Part shown: one piece after another, positions 56,440 to 64,000 of the stretch
How positions within the stretch are numbered: position 1 is the first letter of the stretch
Layout: each line of letters starts with the position of its first letter
From: DYRB01 sp963709645
GTDB lineage: Bacteria > Pseudomonadota > Gammaproteobacteria > Chromatiales > Chromatiaceae
Length of the DNA: 64,000 bases
Reading direction: 5' to 3'
Assembly (NCBI GenBank): GCA_963709645.1
Contig: CAVPXP010000037.1
Location: forward strand, 62,001 to 126,000
The notes under the pieces: model-generated
The model's input: only the letters and a program-made list of their open reading frames with translations
What the model was told of the DNA's origin: nothing
The model's database searches: none
Position numbers and translations under genes: made by a program

Positions 56440-57978
56440 TCAATCCTCCGGGCGCATATGTGGGAACAGGAGCACGTCTCGGATGGAGGCGGCGTCGGTG
56501 AAGAGCATCACCAGGCGGTCGATCCCGATGCCCTTCCCCGCCGTGGGCGGCAGGCCGTGCTCTAGGGCGCGGATGTAGTCGGCATCGTAATGCATGGACT
56601 CGTGGTCCCCGGCGTCCTTGTCCCGGACCTGCTGGCGGAATCGCTCCGCCTGGTCCTCGGGGTCGTTCAGCTCGGAAAAGCCGTTGGCGATCTCGCGCCC
56701 GCCAATGAAGAGCTCGAAGCGGTCTGTGACCAAGGGATTGAGATCGTTGCAGCGGGCCAACGGCGAGACCTCGGTGGGGTACTCGGTGATAAAGGTCGGG
56801 TCCATGAGCTGGTGCTCGCAGGTCTCCTCGAAGATGGCAAGCTGTACCCGACCCAGGCCCCAGGGATCCTGAACCTCGACCCCGAGACGCCTGGCCAGGG
56901 TGCGGGCCGCGTCCAGGTCGTCCACCTCAGCCACTGCGACCCCTTCGTTGAAGTGCACCACGGCATCGCGCACAGACAGGCGGCGGAACGGCCGGTTGAA
57001 GTCGTAGGTCGTGCCCTGGTGTACCAGGGTGGTGGTGCCAAGCACCGCCTGGGCCATGCCACGCAGGAGGTCTTCGGTCAGGTCCATGAGGTCGCGGTAG
57101 TCCGCATAGGCCTGATAGAACTCCACCATGGTGAACTCAGGGTTGTGGCGGGTGGAGAGCCCCTCGTTGCGGAAGTTGCGGTTGACCTCGTAGACCCGCT
57201 CGAAGCCCCCCACCACCAGGCGTTTGAGGTACAGCTCCGGAGCGATTCGCAGAAAGAGCTGCATGTCCAGGGCGTAGTGGTGGGTGACGAAGGGGCGTGC
57301 CGCCGCCCCGCCGGGGATGGGGTGCATCATCGGGGTCTCGACCTCCAGAAAGCCCCGGCCATTCAGATAGTCCCGCAGGTACTGGATCATGCGCACGCGA
57401 ATCTGGAAGGTGTGACGGGCCGTCTCGTTGGTAATGAGGTCGAGGTAACGCTGGCGGTAGCGGCTCTCCTGGTCGGTAAGCCCGTGCCATTTCTCCGGCA
57501 GCGGGCGCAAGGCTTTGGTCAGCAACCGCAGGGTCTCGCAGCGCAGGGACAGCTCCCCGGTCTTGGTCTTGAAAAGGATCCCCTCGGCGCCGACGATGTC
57601 CCCTAGGTCCAGGTCCTTCTTGTACGCGGCGTAGGCGTCTGTCCCCAGGGTATCGCGCTGAACGAAGAGCTGGATGCGTCCAGACATGTCCTGCAGGTGG
57701 GAGAAGCTCGCCTTGCCCATGACCCGCCGACTCATGAGGCGCCCGCCCAGGCTCACACGCACCCCCTCGGCCTCCAGCTCCTCGGTATCCATGTGGCCGT
57801 AGCGGGCGTGCAGGTCGGAGGCCAGGGCATCTCGGCGAAAATCGTTCGGGAAGGCATTGCCCTTGGCCCGCAGCTGATCCAGCTTGTCGCGGCGCTGGGC
57901 GATCAGCTTGTTCTCGTCGGCCTGGTCGGTTTGGCCCTGGCCCGGCTGGGGTGGTTCCTGGTGCTCTGTCTGGCTCAT
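56440..57978 (-). CDS. lysS: Lysyl-tRNA synthetase, class II
   Basis: A 512-residue cytosolic enzyme. An acidic Gln-rich N-terminal tail precedes the anticodon-binding OB fold (GRLMSRRVMGKASFSHLQD) and the class II core: motif 1 in FLEVETPMMHPIPGGAAARP, motif 2 FRNEGLSTRHNPEFTM and motif 3 GIGIDRLVMLFTD. Reaction: charges tRNA-Lys. It starts 11 bases after prfB, the order seen in E. coli. No ribosome-binding site is obvious, so translation may be coupled to prfB. The open frame continues far upstream through prfB but is a shadow there. Confidence 0.97.
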   Translation of the reverse strand: MSQTEHQEPPQPGQGQTDQADENKLIAQRRDKLDQLRAKGNAFPNDFRRDALASDLHARYGHMDTEELEAEGVRVSLGGRLMSRRVMGKASFSHLQDMSGRIQLFVQRDTLGTDAYAAYKKDLDLGDIVGAEGILFKTKTGELSLRCETLRLLTKALRPLPEKWHGLTDQESRYRQRYLDLITNETARHTFQIRVRMIQYLRDYLNGRGFLEVETPMMHPIPGGAAARPFVTHHYALDMQLFLRIAPELYLKRLVVGGFERVYEVNRNFRNEGLSTRHNPEFTMVEFYQAYADYRDLMDLTEDLLRGMAQAVLGTTTLVHQGTTYDFNRPFRRLSVRDAVVHFNEGVAVAEVDDLDAARTLARRLGVEVQDPWGLGRVQLAIFEETCEHQLMDPTFITEYPTEVSPLARCNDLNPLVTDRFELFIGGREIANGFSELNDPEDQAERFRQQVRDKDAGDHESMHYDADYIRALEHGLPPTAGKGIGIDRLVMLFTDAASIRDVLLFPHMRPED

Positions 57979-57989
57979 GGTCGATATGC

Positions 57990-59088
57990 TCAAAGCCCGC
58001 TCTTGAGGCTCGCCTCGATGAAGGGGTCGAGGTTTCCGTCCAGCACCCCCTGGGTATTGGCGATTTCCACCCCGGTGCGCAGGTCCTTGATGCGCGACTG
58101 GTCCAGCACGTAGGAGCGGATCTGGCTGCCCCAGCCGATGTCGGACTTGGTGTCCTCCAGGGCCTGCTGGGCGACACTGCGCTTCTGCATCTCCAGCTCG
58201 TAGAGCTTGGCCTGGAGCTGCTTCATGGCCGTGGCCTTGTTCTTGTGCTGGCTCCGGTCGTTCTGGCACTGGGTGACGACGTTGGTGGGCAGGTGGGTGA
58301 TGCGCACCGCCGACTCGGTACGGTTGACGTGCTGCCCGCCTGCCCCGCTGGCCCGATAGACGTCGATACGCAGGTCCGCCGGGTTGATGTCGATCTCCAC
58401 CGAGTCGTCGATCTCCGGCGAGACAAAGACGGCGGCAAAGGAGGTGTGGCGGCGGTTTCCGGAATCGAAGGGGGACTTGCGCACCAGGCGGTGAACCCCG
58501 GTCTCGGTGCGCAACCAACCAAAGGCGTGTTCGCCCTCAAAGCGGATAGTGGCACTCTTGATCCCGGCCACCTCGCCGGGCGAGACCTCGATCAGCTCGG
58601 TCTTGAAGCCGCGCCGCTCGCCCCAACGCAGGTACATTCGCAGCAGCATCTCAGCCCAATCCTGGGCCTCGGTCCCACCGGAGCCGGACTGGACGTCCAG
58701 GAAGGCATTCGTGGCGTCCATCTCGCCGGAGAACATGCGCCGGAACTCGAGCCCCTCGACCCGGGCCTGGAAGCCCGCCAGGTCCGCAGCGACGGCATCA
58801 ACGGTGTCGGAGTCGCCCTCCTCCACCGCCATGTCGAGCAAGTCCTCGGCCTCCAGCAGCCCTGCGTCGATTTCATCGAGGCCGTGGACCACGGCCTCCA
58901 GAGCGGCGCGCTCGCGTCCCAGGGTCTGAGCCCGCTCAGGCTGGTTCCAGACGGCGGGGTCCTCCAGCTCGCGCAGGACCTCTACGAGGCGGTCATTCTT
59001 CTCGGCATAGTCAAAGATACCCCCTGAGCGACACGAGCCGCCCCTTGAGGTCCCCGACCAAGTTCACGAGGGGGTTGATATCCTGCAT
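57990..59088 (-). CDS. prfB: Peptide chain release factor 2, with programmed +1 frameshift
   Basis: It is translated in two pieces: 59088-59014 then, skipping base 59013, 59012-57990. This gives 365 residues, exactly the E. coli RF2 length. Zero-frame MQDINPLVNLVGDLKGRL runs to an in-frame UGA at 59013-59011; +1 reading continues YLDYAEKNDRL. The tripeptide SPF (stop-codon recognition) and GGQ (GAGGQHVNRTES) are intact. Role: releases peptides at UGA and UAA. The factor controls its own level, because scarce RF2 lets ribosomes shift frame at the UGA. lysS follows. Confidence 0.97.
59010..59028 (-). promoter_or_regulatory. Programmed ribosomal frameshift site of prfB
   Basis: On the minus strand CTC-AGG-GGG-TAT-CTT-TGA-C: an internal Shine-Dalgarno-like AGGGGG three bases before the slippery CTT, then UGA followed by C, a weak termination context. 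This is the classical RF2 autoregulatory element, unchanged. Confidence 0.97.
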
Positions 59089-59248
59089 GGCTAAGAGCCT
59101 CGGTCGCCGAAAAGCCGAGTATGGTAGCCCAATCCCGGGACAGGACCAATGCGGTATTGAGCGGCCGATCTCCGCGAGCAAATTCAAGCTGACCGCTGGC
59201 ATCTAACCCCAGAGCGATTTTTCCCCAATTCAGCCAAGAGACCACCCA

Positions 59249-59974
59249 ATGCCCCATCGTCCCCAGGTTCTGTTCACCCCGGTCGCCCCCTACCGCACCG
59301 CCAGCGACGTCGACGTCATTGCCGAGCTACTCGATCTGCGAGGCGCGAGGCTACTGGAGCTCGGCTGCGGCGCAGCCTGGACCACGCGCATGCTGATGGA
59401 GCGCTTTGCCCCCGCCCACATCGTCGCCACGGAGGTGGACCGCATCCAGCACCAGAAGAACCTCCAGGTCGCAGACCTCCCAGGGGTCAGCTTCCGCTAC
59501 GGCGGGGCCGAGGCCATCGAGGACCCGGACGGGAGCTACGACGCCGTGTTGATGTTCAAGTCCCTGCACCACGTCCCCATCCCGGTCATGGACCAGGCCT
59601 TGGGAGAGATCCATCGGGTGCTGAGGCCGAAAGGCCACGCCCTTTTCCTGGAGCCGGTCTACGCAGGGGCATTCAACGACCTGCTGCGCCTTTTCAACGA
59701 CGAGGGCGAGGTGCGCACCGCCGCGGTCGCCGCCCTCAACCGCGCCCTGGCCCAGGGACACTTCAGCCTGGAGGCCGAAGTCTTTTACGAAACCCCGGGG
59801 ACCTATGCCAACTGGGAAACCTTCGAGGATCACTTCCTCAAGGTTACTCATACCGAACTCGACATCGACAAGGCCCGTTACGAGCAGATTCGCGCCGCCT
59901 TTCTCGCCCACATGACCCCGGACGGCGCCCATTTCCGCAAGCCCCATCGGGTCGACCTGCTGCGGCGCGTATGA
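59249..59974 (+). CDS. Class I SAM-dependent methyltransferase
   Basis: A 241-residue cytosolic protein of the UbiE/Methyltransf_11 type. Motif I LLELGCGAAWTTRML, acidic motif IVATEVDRIQHQKN, motif IV YDAVLMFKSLHHVP and motif VI VLRPKGHALFLEPVY are in order. The substrate cannot be told. It is divergent from prfB, and its stop lies 15 bases from the cysZ stop. No partner genes are adjacent. Confidence 0.87.
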   Translation: MPHRPQVLFTPVAPYRTASDVDVIAELLDLRGARLLELGCGAAWTTRMLMERFAPAHIVATEVDRIQHQKNLQVADLPGVSFRYGGAEAIEDPDGSYDAVLMFKSLHHVPIPVMDQALGEIHRVLRPKGHALFLEPVYAGAFNDLLRLFNDEGEVRTAAVAALNRALAQGHFSLEAEVFYETPGTYANWETFEDHFLKVTHTELDIDKARYEQIRAAFLAHMTPDGAHFRKPHRVDLLRRV

Positions 59975-59989
59975 AGGTCCGCCCAGGGG

Positions 59990-60739
59990 CTATTTCCGGT
60001 CAGGCACGTCGCCCTGCAGTTCCCCGACCCACAGCGCCGTGGCACCTGCCACGGCGCTGGGCATGACGATGAAATTGAGGACCGGGACCAGGGTCATCCC
60101 CGCCGTGGCCGCCCCAAAGCCCAGGCCCAGAAGTCGCCGTCGGCGCAGCCCCGAGCGCATGGCGCTGAACTTGAACCCGTGGTTGCCCATGGGGTAGTCG
60201 ATATACTGCAGGGCCAGCATCCAGGCCGTGTAGAGAAACCACAGCACGGGAGCGGCCAGATTGATCCCGGGGATCAGGAACAGGATCAGGAAGGGGATGG
60301 CCCAGAACACGGCATACAGGACCTTGCCCACCTCGTCGATCAGGGTCGGGACCAGCTCCCGCATCGCCTTGCCGATCCCGCCCCCCTCCCCCAGGGGCCG
60401 TCCGGTCAGGTGGAGCTCGACCTTCTCCGCCAGCAGGGCATTGAAGGGGGCGGCAATCAGGTTTGCGACCAGACCGAAGGTATAGAAAACCAGGACTAAC
60501 AGGGTCAGCACGAAGATGGGCCACAGGAGCCACTCCAGCCATTGGAGCCACCCCGGGACCCTGGCCTCGGCCCAGGCAACGAACCCCTCGAACCAGACCA
60601 CCCCAGCCCAGATGGCCCCGGAGAAGACCAGGACGTTGATCAAGAGCGGGACCACCACGAAGCGCCGTAACCCAGCCCGGGTGATGAGCTTCATCCCTCT
60701 GACGAGATAGCCGAGGCCGGAGATGGGTGCGACTGCCAT
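59990..60739 (-). CDS. cysZ: Sulfate transporter CysZ
   Basis: A 249-residue inner-membrane protein of the EI24/CysZ family. It starts PISGLGYLVRGMKLITRAGLRRF, with hydrophobic segments near residues 25-50, 65-95, 140-175 and 200-235, and the conserved YPMGNHG motif. Family knowledge: CysZ is a high-affinity sulfate channel feeding assimilation. Length agrees with E. coli CysZ (253). Alone; no cys genes are adjacent. Confidence 0.93.
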   Translation of the reverse strand: MAVAPISGLGYLVRGMKLITRAGLRRFVVVPLLINVLVFSGAIWAGVVWFEGFVAWAEARVPGWLQWLEWLLWPIFVLTLLVLVFYTFGLVANLIAAPFNALLAEKVELHLTGRPLGEGGGIGKAMRELVPTLIDEVGKVLYAVFWAIPFLILFLIPGINLAAPVLWFLYTAWMLALQYIDYPMGNHGFKFSAMRSGLRRRRLLGLGFGAATAGMTLVPVLNFIVMPSAVAGATALWVGELQGDVPDRK

Positions 60740-60856
60740 GGGGATACCGCGAGGACTGCGAGGGAAAGGCGGCGGATTATAGCCCGGCGGACCGACCTTG
60801 ACTCCCGCCGCGCTGGACCCGACCCTTGCCTCAAGACCCGAACATCGGAGCCGCCC

Positions 60857-61696
60857 ATGGACAGCACCCTGGCCGACCTAGCCGAGTTGGCAAAACGTCC
60901 GGATGACCTTGTCGACATCGGTCAAGGGGCCCTGCTGATCAGCGCCCTCTTCCAGCCGGGGCTGGACCAGCGCCGGAATCTGCGGCGCCTCGACGACCTG
61001 GCGGGCCTCGCCGCGAAGCGCGTCCCGGCGGACGCCCCCACGCCCCAGCGCATCTCCGCATTCCACCGATTCCTGTTTGTGGACAAGGGCTTTGCCGGCA
61101 ACGAAGGGGACTACGAGGACCCGCGCAACAGCTTCCTGGATCAGGTCATGGAGCGCCGCCTGGGTATCCCCATCGCCTTGTCGGTGCTCTACTTCGAGAT
61201 CGCACGCCGCATCGCGCTTCCCGCCAAGGGCATCGGCTTTCCCGGGCACTTTATCGTCAAGGTCGGACTGGGGGCCGAGGGCAGGCTGGTAGACCCCTTC
61301 GCGGGGGGCGCCCTTCTCGATACGGCCGAGCTGGATCGGCGCCTCGCAGCCCTCTACGGCGAAGGGGCTCTGACGGTGGCGGCCAACCCCACCCTGCTGC
61401 GTCCGGCCACACACCGCGAGATCCTGGTGCGCATGCTGCGCAACCTCAAGTCGGTCTACCTGCGCCGCGAGGAGATGTCGCAGGCACTGACCGCAGTCTC
61501 TGCCATCCTCACCCTGGCCCCGGACATGCCGGAGGACCTGCGCGACCGCGGCCTGATTTACCGCGAGTTGGGCTACGCCCCGGCGGCGCTGGACGACCTG
61601 CGCCGCTTCGCCCAGGTCTCCGACGACGCCGAGCAGATTGCTGCCCTGGCCCCGGTGATCGAAGAGCTCCAGGGACAGGGGTTGAGGCTGCATTAG
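60857..61696 (+). CDS. sirB1: SirB1-family protein (transglutaminase-like plus TPR)
   Basis: A 279-residue cytosolic protein. The N-terminal SirB1 domain contains the family segments RRLGIPIALSVLYFEIARR and GIGFPGHFIVKV, a transglutaminase-like core in which the nucleophilic Cys is not conserved. The C-terminal part (about residues 185-265) is TPR-like (RREEMSQALTAVSAILTLAP). Relatives are found beside prfA/hemK or kdsA; the biochemical role is unknown. It starts 24 bases after a divergent cysZ region and is followed by the nrdB regulatory region. Confidence 0.9.
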   Translation: MDSTLADLAELAKRPDDLVDIGQGALLISALFQPGLDQRRNLRRLDDLAGLAAKRVPADAPTPQRISAFHRFLFVDKGFAGNEGDYEDPRNSFLDQVMERRLGIPIALSVLYFEIARRIALPAKGIGFPGHFIVKVGLGAEGRLVDPFAGGALLDTAELDRRLAALYGEGALTVAANPTLLRPATHREILVRMLRNLKSVYLRREEMSQALTAVSAILTLAPDMPEDLRDRGLIYRELGYAPAALDDLRRFAQVSDDAEQIAALAPVIEELQGQGLRLH

Positions 61697-61795
61697 TTGC
61701 TTGGGCAACCCGCACCTCGACAAATTTCGAATCCGCCATGCGGTTGGGTACCTCAGGGACCACACCTGACCGGGTCGAGGGGTCTCCTCGTCTCC

Positions 61796-61843
61796 AGACT
61801 ACATCTTGTGTGTATGCAGGATAGACAGCCCAATATATTGTCT
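61796..61843. promoter_or_regulatory. Tandem NrdR-box candidate upstream of nrdB
   Basis: Box 1 (61796-61811) AGACTACATCTTGTGT and box 2 (61828-61843) GCCCAATATATTGTCT each match 13 of 16 positions of the NrdR consensus ACACWATATATWGTGT when C is not counted. They are 32 bases apart, three helical turns, the usual NrdR spacing. They lie just upstream of the promoter candidate at 61851-61878. Role inferred: ATP/dATP-dependent repression of ribonucleotide reductase. Confidence 0.7.
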
Positions 61844-61850
61844 TCCGGGC

Positions 61851-61878
61851 TAGACATCTGCGGTACATCCCCTAGAAT
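61851..61878 (+). promoter_or_regulatory. Candidate nrdB promoter
   Basis: TAGACA (5 of 6), a 16-base spacer, then TAGAAT (5 of 6), 136 bases before the nrdB ATG and directly downstream of the NrdR boxes. The best sigma-70-like pair in the 318-base gap after sirB1. Confidence 0.55.
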
Positions 61879-62014
61879 ATCCTGCACCCTGAGGGATCAG
61901 ACCAACCCCTTCACCGGGGCCGGGCCCGCGCGCTGCCAGGCGGGCTTCGCGACTCGACAACCACCAAAGACCTGAGCGCCAACCCAAAGCGCCAAACAAG
62001 AGGAGCTAGAGACG

Positions 62015-63407
62015 ATGTTGAACTGGGACGACCCCCTTGCCGCCGTTGCCGGACCCGCCGCAACTGGTACTGCCCAGCCCAAGGGGCAAACCATGCCCCC
62101 TCCAGCTTCTGCCCTCTTCGACGAGCCCGCAGAGCCCCGCTGGCAAGACGCCGCCGTAGCGCCCCTGGACCCCATCGCCCTACGCCCACACAACACCGCT
62201 GGGCATGTACGCCCCGGTCAGGGTGTAGTGGGCAACGAGATCCTCATGGCCACCGCCGGCGCCGCTCCAATGGTCAGCCCAAATCTGGAACAGCGCCCCC
62301 CCGAGGTCACCGACCCCGCCCTTGCCCACCACGACTTTGCCCAGGCCGCCGGCGGTGCCACCGGGCTCGAATCCCTGGAGATGGGTGCCGGGCGGGTGCG
62401 GGTGGACGACAAGAAGATCATCAACTGCCGCGCCGACCTCAACCAGCTGGTCCCCTTCAAGTACGACTGGGCCTGGCAGAAGTACCTGGACGCCTGCGCC
62501 AACCACTGGATGCCGCAGGAGATCAACATGAACGCGGACATCGCCCTGTGGAAGGACCCCAACGGCCTGACCGAGGACGAGCGCACCATCATCAAGCGCA
62601 ACCTGGGCTTCTTCTCCACCGCCGACTCACTGGTGGCCAACAACCTGGTGCTGGCGGTCTACCGCCACATCACCAACCCGGAGTGCCGCCAGTACCTGCT
62701 GCGCCAGGCCTTCGAGGAGGCCCTGCACACCCACGCCTACCAGTACGTCGTCGAGAGCCTGGGGCTGGATGAGGGCGAGATCTTCAACATGTACCGCGAG
62801 GTCCCCTCGGTTGCACGCAAGGCCGAGTGGGCCCTGCCCTACACCCGGTACCTGGCCGATCCGCACTTCAATACCGGCACGCCGGAGAACGACCAGAAGC
62901 TGCTGCGCGAGCTGGTGGCCTTCTACGTCATCTTCGAGGGCATCTTCTTCTACGTCGGCTTCGTGCAGATCCTGTCGCATGGGCCGGCGCAACAAGATGA
63001 CCGGCACCGCCGAGCAGTTCCAGTACATCCTGCGCGACGAGTCGATGCACATGAACTTCGGCATCGACGTGATCAACCAGATCAAGATCGAGAACCCGCA
63101 CCTGTGGACCGCGGCCTTCAAGGACGAGCTGGTCGAGATGATCCGCGACGCCGTGACCATGGAGGCCCAGTACGCCTACGACACCATGCCCCGCGGCGTG
63201 CTGGGCCTGAACGCACCGATGTTCGAGGAGTACCTGCAGTTCATCGCCAACCGCCGCTGCGCCCAGATCGGCCTGCCGGAGCAGTATCCAGGCGCCACCA
63301 ACCCGTTTCCCTGGATGTCGGAGGTCCTGGACCTGAAGAAGGAGAAGAACTTCTTCGAGACCCGGGTGACCGAGTACCAGACCGGCGGGGCGCTGAGCTG
63401 GGATTGA
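62015..63407 (+). pseudogene. nrdB: Class I ribonucleotide reductase beta subunit, broken by one inserted base
   Basis: The ATG at 62015 (MLNWDDPL) has GAGGAG upstream. The first 321 codons are in one frame; removing one C at 62978 (TCG-C-ATG) continues in the other to the stop at 63407, giving about 463 residues. Iron ligands: Asp in STADSLVANN, FEEALHTHAYQY with the Tyr at the radical position eight residues after the Glu start, then VIFEGIFFYV and RDESMHMNFG. Role: small subunit generating the radical for dNTP synthesis. A Pro/Ala-rich N-terminal extension of about 110 residues precedes the core. The gene is normally essential, so the break is probably a consensus error. nrdA is not in the window. 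Confidence 0.9.
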
Positions 63408-63489
63408 CGCCGGTCCTTCCGACACCACACACCCTGCCAAATCGGATTGTCGGGGCCGGCTTGCTACAAAGCGAGACCGGGCCCCGAGC

Positions 63490-63780
63490 ATGACCAGAGC
63501 GAGACCTGGCGCCGGCGTTTCATGGCTCCGGCGCCTGGAGGTCTTCGGATCGGCCGCTGGTGGCGGGGTCGACTTCGACCCCGCCACCAGCGACGCAGAT
63601 TTCCTCGTGCAGTTCGAGCCAGACCCCCCACAAGGGCTATTCGATGCCTACTTCGATCTGCGGCAGTCCCTCTCGACCCTGCTCGGTCGCGAGGTAGACC
63701 TCATCGTCGCAGGCGCCGTACGCAACCCCTACGTGCGGGCCACCATTGAACAGAGCCGCGAGCTGATCCATGGCGCGTGA
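63490..63780 (+). CDS. MNT-type nucleotidyltransferase antitoxin
   Basis: A 96-residue minimal nucleotidyltransferase. The core motif LEVFGSAAGG with the metal-binding DADFLVQFEP fits the GSx(10)DxD signature, and GREVDLIVAGAV carries the third acidic residue. The N-terminal helix of normal MntA proteins is short here, so the true start may be upstream or the gene trimmed. It overlaps the HEPN gene by 11 bases, as in MNT/HEPN toxin-antitoxin pairs, in which MNT AMPylates the HEPN RNase to silence it. Confidence 0.8.
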   Translation: MTRARPGAGVSWLRRLEVFGSAAGGGVDFDPATSDADFLVQFEPDPPQGLFDAYFDLRQSLSTLLGREVDLIVAGAVRNPYVRATIEQSRELIHGA

Positions 63781-64000
63781 CCCGCGAGCCTTGCTCTGGG
63801 ATGCCGTAAGCAGCGGCGATGCGATAGAGCGGTTTCTCGCTCGCAAAACCTTTAGAAGATTACCTCGCCAACGAGATCCTGCGCTCGGCAGTGGAGCGTC
63901 AATTCGAAATCCTCGGCGAGGCCCTCTCGCAACTGGACAAGCAGCAACCTGAAATCCTCGCCCAATTGCCGGAAGCGCGAAAATCCATCGCTTTTCGTAA
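63770..64000 (+). pseudogene. HEPN-domain (HepT-like) toxin, frameshifted and cut by window edge
   Basis: It begins MARDPRALLWDAVSSGDAIERF, typical for HepT/DUF86. After about 28 codons one extra T in the run at 63851-63853 breaks the frame; with it removed the protein continues EDYLANEILRSAVERQFEIL and GEALSQLDKQQPEIL to the window end. The catalytic RxxxxxH motif would lie beyond the edge. Family knowledge: HEPN RNase toxin paired with the MNT antitoxin upstream. The break could be a read error in the T run or natural inactivation of the toxin. Confidence 0.75.

Overview
The window is a GC-rich, densely coded piece of a gammaproteobacterial chromosome, most likely a purple sulfur bacterium (Chromatiaceae). 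Three things point there. The 2[4Fe-4S] ferredoxin at 51568-51822 has the extended second-cluster loop and C-terminal tail known from Allochromatium vinosum ferredoxin. A class I phosphoribulokinase at 24005-24895 marks a Calvin cycle. Several gene orders are gammaproteobacterial: prfB-lysS, iscRSUA-hscB, rsmD-coaD-fdx, sucAB, opgGH and methyltransferase-rnhA-dnaQ. No photosynthesis genes, rRNA or CRISPR array lie in the window.

Layout. 1-13 kb: envelope and quality-control genes (pqiAB, mepA, a PDZ protein, ftsH, a membrane-anchored SUMF1-fold protein, yceF, a LysM lytic transglycosylase, a CPBP protease) and a decayed transglutaminase gene. 13.4-16.8 kb: a compositionally different, AT-richer island with a TPR-sulfotransferase, an HU-like protein and an unknown partner. 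16.8-24 kb: a penicillin-acylase-type hydrolase and the osmoregulated periplasmic glucan genes opgG and opgH, with a small unknown gene between them. 24-25.8 kb: prk and tRNA-Arg(CCT). 26-36.5 kb: sucA-sucB, then an OprB porin, a fused EIIA-HPr-EI and a frameshifted EIIC-EIIB-EIIB gene, which together would form a complete glucose-family PTS. 36.5-43.9 kb: a gene remnant, a MipA-like outer-membrane protein, gloA, dnaQ, rnhA, two methyltransferases and mltD. 43.9-47.2 kb: an isc operon without hscA and fdx. 47.6-53.7 kb: an M16 peptidase pair, rsmD, coaD, ferredoxin and ggt. 53.8-61.7 kb: a Tim44-like protein, MarC, Hsp20, lysS, prfB (with its programmed frameshift), a methyltransferase, cysZ and sirB1. 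62-64 kb: nrdB behind a candidate tandem NrdR operator, and a broken MNT/HEPN toxin-antitoxin pair cut by the window edge.

How the parts work together. Carbon metabolism is represented by CO2 fixation (prk), the oxidative TCA branch (sucAB) and sugar uptake (OprB plus PTS). Envelope maintenance is heavily represented: two MltD-like transglycosylases, MepA, OpgGH, PqiAB and FtsH. Iron-sulfur assembly (isc) and a ferredoxin serve redox metabolism.

Quality note. Three coding regions (ptsG-like, nrdB, HEPN) are each broken by one base while the rest of the protein looks intact. nrdB is normally essential, so read or consensus errors are likely at some of these sites. The transglutaminase gene carries several lesions and looks like true decay.
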